6,510 bases of DNA from Armatimonadota bacterium (lineage in GTDB: Bacteria > Armatimonadota > Zipacnadia > Zipacnadales > FEN-943), in NCBI GenBank assembly GCA_026419655.1, contig JANZZA010000221.1:1-6510 (forward strand). Direction: 5' to 3'. The position numbers and the translations under genes were made by a program. Under the pieces are notes generated by a model that worked only from the letters and a program-made list of their open reading frames with translations, had not been told where the DNA came from and did no database searches. Each line of letters opens with the position of its first letter. Positions within the stretch are counted from its first letter, which is position 1. Shown one piece after another: positions 6,412 to 6,510 of this stretch.

Positions 6412-6510
6412 GGACCAACGCGCTTCCGCGACCGCTACCGTCCCACCGCCTCTTGCCGCCCGCCCCCGAAGCGCTCAGCGCTGTCTTGCGCACTCCCAGG
6501 TGCTCAATGC
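6412..6510. other. Region upstream of cmr1, no gene recognised; possible tail of an upstream gene
   Basis: This 99-base stretch is GC-rich. On the minus strand one frame reads eleven codons from the window edge (ending WECARQR) to TGA at 6477-6475, which could be the end of an upstream co-directional gene. Another minus-strand frame runs through the whole stretch and on into cmr1 as far as 6245, most likely as a shadow. No AT-rich -10 or recognisable -35 element is visible, so transcription probably begins further upstream. A small imperfect hairpin-capable repeat (AGCGCT twice, 6470-6482) is present without a U-run. Confidence 0.4.

Noticed and set aside
6470..6482. AGCGCT repeated around one base, possible hairpin or operator
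   Set aside because: Only about four base pairs with a five-base loop can form, there is no U-run and no second copy nearby; too weak to call a terminator or operator.
6245..6510. Minus-strand frame open from the window edge into the start of cmr1
   Set aside because: It would overlap cmr1 by about 166 bases, and the part inside cmr1 is Arg/Gly/Ser-rich with no motif. A shadow is more likely than the end of an upstream gene.
1..6510. CRISPR repeats or insertion sequence ends
   Set aside because: I saw no regularly spaced 24-40 base repeats, no inverted terminal repeats and no transposase-like sequence. The window is coding for practically its full length.

Overview
The window holds one block of genes, all on the minus strand, that I read as the backbone of a type III-B CRISPR-Cas (Cmr) interference complex. 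In transcription order (right to left) they are cmr1 (RAMP Cas7-like), cmr2 (cas10), cmr3 (Cas5-like), cmr4 (Cas7 backbone), cmr5 (Cas11-like small subunit) and the 5' part of cmr6 (Cas7-like), which runs off the left edge. There is no CRISPR array, no adaptation gene (cas1/cas2), no cas6 and no CARF effector in the window.

Layout: 6412-6510 is a short leader or intergenic stretch, perhaps with the last codons of an upstream gene. cmr1 lies at 5101-6393 (or to 6411), cmr2 at 3149-5104, cmr3 at 1942-3144, cmr4 at 986-1921, cmr5 at 579-989 and cmr6 at 1-573. Genes overlap by 4 bases or are 4 to 20 bases apart, so the set is almost certainly one translationally coupled operon. The cmr6 reading frame starts with GTG and has no stop in the window. 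I translated it by hand, and it carries clear Cmr6 motifs.

How it works (family knowledge): Cmr2 and Cmr3 hold the 5' end of the crRNA, Cmr4 and Cmr5 form the double filament along it, and Cmr6 and Cmr1 cap the far end. Cmr4 cuts bound target RNA at regular spacing. The Cmr2 palm domain makes cyclic oligoadenylate on target binding. Here the Cmr4 catalytic Asp candidate (D35) and the Cmr2 GGDD motif (432-435) are both present. Cmr2 begins directly at its GPVQEF motif with no N-terminal HD nuclease domain, so the system is predicted to be an RNA-cutting, second-messenger-signalling complex without Cas10 DNase activity.

Organism: the DNA is GC-rich by eye, Shine-Dalgarno sequences are strong (AGGAGG, AAGGGAGG, GGAGGAGG), and GTG and TTG starts are common. 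This would suit a GC-rich bacterium such as a clostridial-lineage Firmicute, but the window alone does not fix the taxon. The system is a canonical type III-B set rather than a new type. The items worth a second look are the HD-less Cas10, the Gln/Pro/His-rich N-terminus of Cmr6, a cysteine cluster in Cmr3, and start-codon and RBS arrangements that parallel subunit stoichiometry.
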